Assembly (NCBI GenBank): GCA_026125865.1
Contig: JAHCKI010000123.1
Span: forward strand, 1-6,981
Source of the DNA: Rhodospirillales bacterium
GTDB taxonomy: Bacteria > Pseudomonadota > Alphaproteobacteria > Rhodospirillales > Defluviicoccaceae
Direction of reading: 5' to 3'
Length of the DNA: 6,981 bases
The translations under genes and the position numbers were made by a program. Positions within the stretch are counted from its first letter, which is position 1. Every line of letters starts with the position of its first letter. Positions 5,120 through 6,981 of this stretch are shown piece by piece. The notes beneath the pieces were generated by a model. That model worked only from the letters and a program-made list of their open reading frames with translations, did not search any database and was not told the origin of the DNA.

Positions 5120-6565
5120 ATGACTCAGGCAGCCATCGTGCACCCCGTGATCCTGTCAGGAGGCGCGGGCACCCGCCTTTGGCCATTGTCGCGGTCGCTG
5201 CGGCCGAAACAACTGCTTCCGCTCGCCTCCGATTATACGATGCTCCAGGAGACCGTCCGGCGGGTCCATGGCCCGGCCTTCGCTCCGCCCCTGATCGTCT
5301 GCAACGATGAACATCGCTTCATGATCGCCGAGCAGATGCGGGAACTTCACGTCACACCCGAGGCGATCGTGCTCGAACCGGTGGCACGGAACACGGCGCC
5401 GGCCATCGTCGTCGCGGCGCTGCTGTTGGCCAAGCGTAACCCGCGCGCCATAATGCTGGTCCTTCCGTCCGACCATGTCATCGAAGACACCGACGGTTTT
5501 CGCGCAACCGTGGATGTCGCGGTTTTGGCGGCTTCTCAGGGGTCTCTTGTTACCTTCGGAATTGCGCCGAGCGGGCCCGAGGTTGGATATGGCTACATTC
5601 GCCGCGGTGAAGCCATGGACGGCATCGAGGGATGTTATCGGATCGATTGCTTCGTCGAGAAACCGGATCTCGAAACAGCTAAATCCTACCTTGCGTCTGG
5701 TGATTATTCCTGGAATAGCGGCATGTTCATGTTGCCTGTCGATGCCTTTCTCGACGAGGTGGCGACGCTGAAACCCGAGATACTGGCCGGCTGCCGCCGG
5801 GCCATCGCAGAATCGGTGAAAGACCTGGATTTCCTGAGATTGGGAGCCGAGGCCTTCGCCGAGATTGAGTCCCAGTCGGTGGACTACGCCGTCATGGAGC
5901 GAACGGCCAAGGGCACAATCGTTCCGGCCGATATCGGCTGGAGCGATGTCGGTTCGTGGTCGGCGTTGTGGGAAATCAGCGATCATGACGCCAATGGCAA
6001 CGTTGAAATCGGTGACGTGATCACCATCGATTCCAAGAACAGCTACATCCGTGGCGACGGCAAGCTGGTGGCCACCGTCGGCGTCGAGGACATGATCGTC
6101 GTGTCCACGGACGATGTGGTTCTGGTGGCGCGCAGGGATCGCTCCCAGGATGTCCGCGGCGTCGTCGAGGCGCTCAAAGCGGCGAAGCGCGTTGAACATC
6201 AAATCCATACCCGTGTTTTCCGGCCGTGGGGCTGGTATCAGTCGATCGAAGTCGGCGGGCGCTTTCAGGTCAAACAGATCAGTGTCAATCCGGATCAGGC
6301 GCTCAGCTTGCAGATGCACTACCATCGGGCCGAACACTGGATCGTCGTCAGCGGCACGGCCAAGGTCAATCGCGGCGACGAGAGCTTTTACCTCACCGAA
6401 AACGAATCCACCTACATCCCGCACAACACCCGGCATTCCCTGGAGAACCCGGGCCGGGTGCCCTTGCGGCTTATCGAGGTGCAGACCGGAGGGTATCTGG
6501 GCGAGGACGACATCGTCCGCTTCAACGACCAATACGGCCGCGCCGGCCCCGGAAATGGTTCCTGA
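5120..6565 (+). CDS. manC: Mannose-1-phosphate guanylyltransferase / mannose-6-phosphate isomerase (bifunctional, type II PMI)
   Basis: This 481-residue cytoplasmic enzyme of the ManC/CpsB/AlgA family makes GDP-mannose from mannose-1-phosphate and GTP. Its C-terminal cupin domain interconverts fructose-6-phosphate and mannose-6-phosphate. The nucleotidyltransferase domain (about 1-350) has SGGAGTRLWPLSR (13-25) with PKQ (29-31), LPSDH (115-119), FVEKP (178-182), WNSGMF (198-203) and DIGWSDVGSW (271-280). The cupin domain (about 360-475) has HYHRAEH (400-406) and PHNTRHSLEN (434-443), including likely metal ligands H400, H402, E405 and H439. Length fits the bifunctional form. I chose ATG 5120 because AAGG (5106-5109) is 10 nt upstream; a GTG at 5114, in frame, would add two residues with only 4 nt spacing. 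The gene lies 105 nt after cysNC on the same strand. The symbol follows the family; cpsB and algA are equivalent names. Confidence 0.94.
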   Translation: MTQAAIVHPVILSGGAGTRLWPLSRSLRPKQLLPLASDYTMLQETVRRVHGPAFAPPLIVCNDEHRFMIAEQMRELHVTPEAIVLEPVARNTAPAIVVAALLLAKRNPRAIMLVLPSDHVIEDTDGFRATVDVAVLAASQGSLVTFGIAPSGPEVGYGYIRRGEAMDGIEGCYRIDCFVEKPDLETAKSYLASGDYSWNSGMFMLPVDAFLDEVATLKPEILAGCRRAIAESVKDLDFLRLGAEAFAEIESQSVDYAVMERTAKGTIVPADIGWSDVGSWSALWEISDHDANGNVEIGDVITIDSKNSYIRGDGKLVATVGVEDMIVVSTDDVVLVARRDRSQDVRGVVEALKAAKRVEHQIHTRVFRPWGWYQSIEVGGRFQVKQISVNPDQALSLQMHYHRAEHWIVVSGTAKVNRGDESFYLTENESTYIPHNTRHSLENPGRVPLRLIEVQTGGYLGEDDIVRFNDQYGRAGPGNGS

Positions 6566-6570
6566 GAGCT

Positions 6571-6602
6571 GCCGATCGATCCTGACTATGTCGGCGATCG
6601 GC
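6571..6602. terminator. Inverted repeat between convergent genes, possible terminator
   Basis: GCCGATCG (6571-6578) and CGATCGGC (6595-6602) form a perfect 8-bp stem with a 16-nt loop, starting 5 nt after the manC-type stop codon. The left arm also lies 35-42 nt beyond the stop of the convergent GST-like gene. No T-run is seen on either strand, so it could be a weak bidirectional terminator or depend on Rho. Confidence 0.35.
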
Positions 6603-6613
6603 GCGCGCGATAG

Positions 6614-6981
6614 TTAGTTCGGGTCGTAGGGTACTGTCTCGTGAACGGACCGGCGTGCTGACATGGCCTCAAACCAGCGTGACAGCATGGGCCGTCCGTC
6701 ACGCCAGCCATCGTCGGGATAGCGGAAATCCAAATAGCCGAGAGCACAGGCGATGGCGATGTGGCCGATGGTGATGGTGTCGCCCAAGCTGTCCGCCTCA
6801 TCCTCCAACGCATCCAAGCCGCGGTCTACCACGGCCACCTGACGGTCGGTCCAGGGCTGGGATTGGAGTTCCGCCGGGCGCCGGCTTTCGAGCAAACGTA
6901 ACACGGCCGCGTCGATGATGCCGTCGGCCAGCGCTTGCCGGCGCAGCGCTGTCCAGCGGGCGCCGCCGGCCGGTGGAAACA
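6614..6981 (-). CDS. Glutathione S-transferase family protein, C-terminal part (runs off right edge)
   Basis: The last 121 codons of a minus-strand gene are visible, ending with TAA at 6616-6614. The reading frame stays open to the right edge, so the start lies outside. The visible part matches the helical C-terminal domain of cytosolic glutathione S-transferases. It includes RWTALRRQALADGIIDAAV, a D-R-G-L-D-A-L-E helix, then LGDTITIGHIAIACALGYLDFRYPD and the ending WFEAMSARRSVHETVPYDP. The segment ITIGHIAIACALGYLD holds the N-capping/hydrophobic core region typical of the fold. The N-terminal thioredoxin-like domain with the glutathione site is not in view, so catalytic activity and substrate cannot be judged. 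A GTG at 6904 is internal and not the real start, because family-like sequence continues upstream of it. The gene is convergent with the manC-type gene and shows no functional tie to it. Confidence 0.88.
   Translation of the reverse strand, partial: FPPAGGARWTALRRQALADGIIDAAVLRLLESRRPAELQSQPWTDRQVAVVDRGLDALEDEADSLGDTITIGHIAIACALGYLDFRYPDDGWRDGRPMLSRWFEAMSARRSVHETVPYDPN

Noticed and set aside
5156..6532. Minus-strand open frame of 458 codons opposite the manC-type gene
   Set aside because: Antisense shadow of a well-supported gene, caused by codon bias; no domain recognised in it.

Overview
The window looks like ordinary chromosomal DNA from an alphaproteobacterium, possibly of the Rhodospirillales type. 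This rests on an alphaproteobacterial-style PhaR regulator, a fused CysN-CysC protein next to CysD, and moderately high GC. The assignment comes from remembered protein similarity; no search was run. It holds four complete genes and two genes cut by the window edges. There is no CRISPR array, tRNA, rRNA, transposase or phage gene.

Layout. The 5' end of phaR (polyhydroxyalkanoate synthesis regulator) runs leftward off the left edge (1-434, minus). A 426-nt divergent intergenic region (435-860) follows, with two nearly identical 14-bp TGC-rich sites in opposite orientation that look like PhaR operators. Then comes a 3-hydroxybutyryl-CoA dehydrogenase gene (861-1757, plus). A second 426-nt gap (1758-2183) has no gene but three successive inverted repeats. 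It is followed by cysD (2184-3080) and cysNC (3095-5014), 14 nt apart and clearly one operon. A 105-nt spacer carries an imperfect 19-bp tandem-spaced repeat and leads into a bifunctional mannose-1-phosphate guanylyltransferase / mannose-6-phosphate isomerase gene (5120-6565). The 3' end of a glutathione S-transferase-like gene enters from the right on the minus strand (6614-6981), convergent with it.

How the genes work together. PhaR and the 3-hydroxybutyryl-CoA dehydrogenase both point to C4 acyl-CoA / polyhydroxybutyrate metabolism. CysD and CysNC together form ATP sulfurylase plus APS kinase and make PAPS from sulfate. The manC-type gene makes GDP-mannose. PAPS and GDP-mannose are both precursors of sulfated polysaccharides, but no sulfotransferase or glycosyltransferase is visible here, so that link is only an inference.

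I see no strong candidate for an undescribed multi-gene system. The points most worth a second look are the paired PhaR-like operators, a lysine in place of the usual acidic cofactor-binding residue in the dehydrogenase, and a perfect 32-bp palindrome just after that gene.
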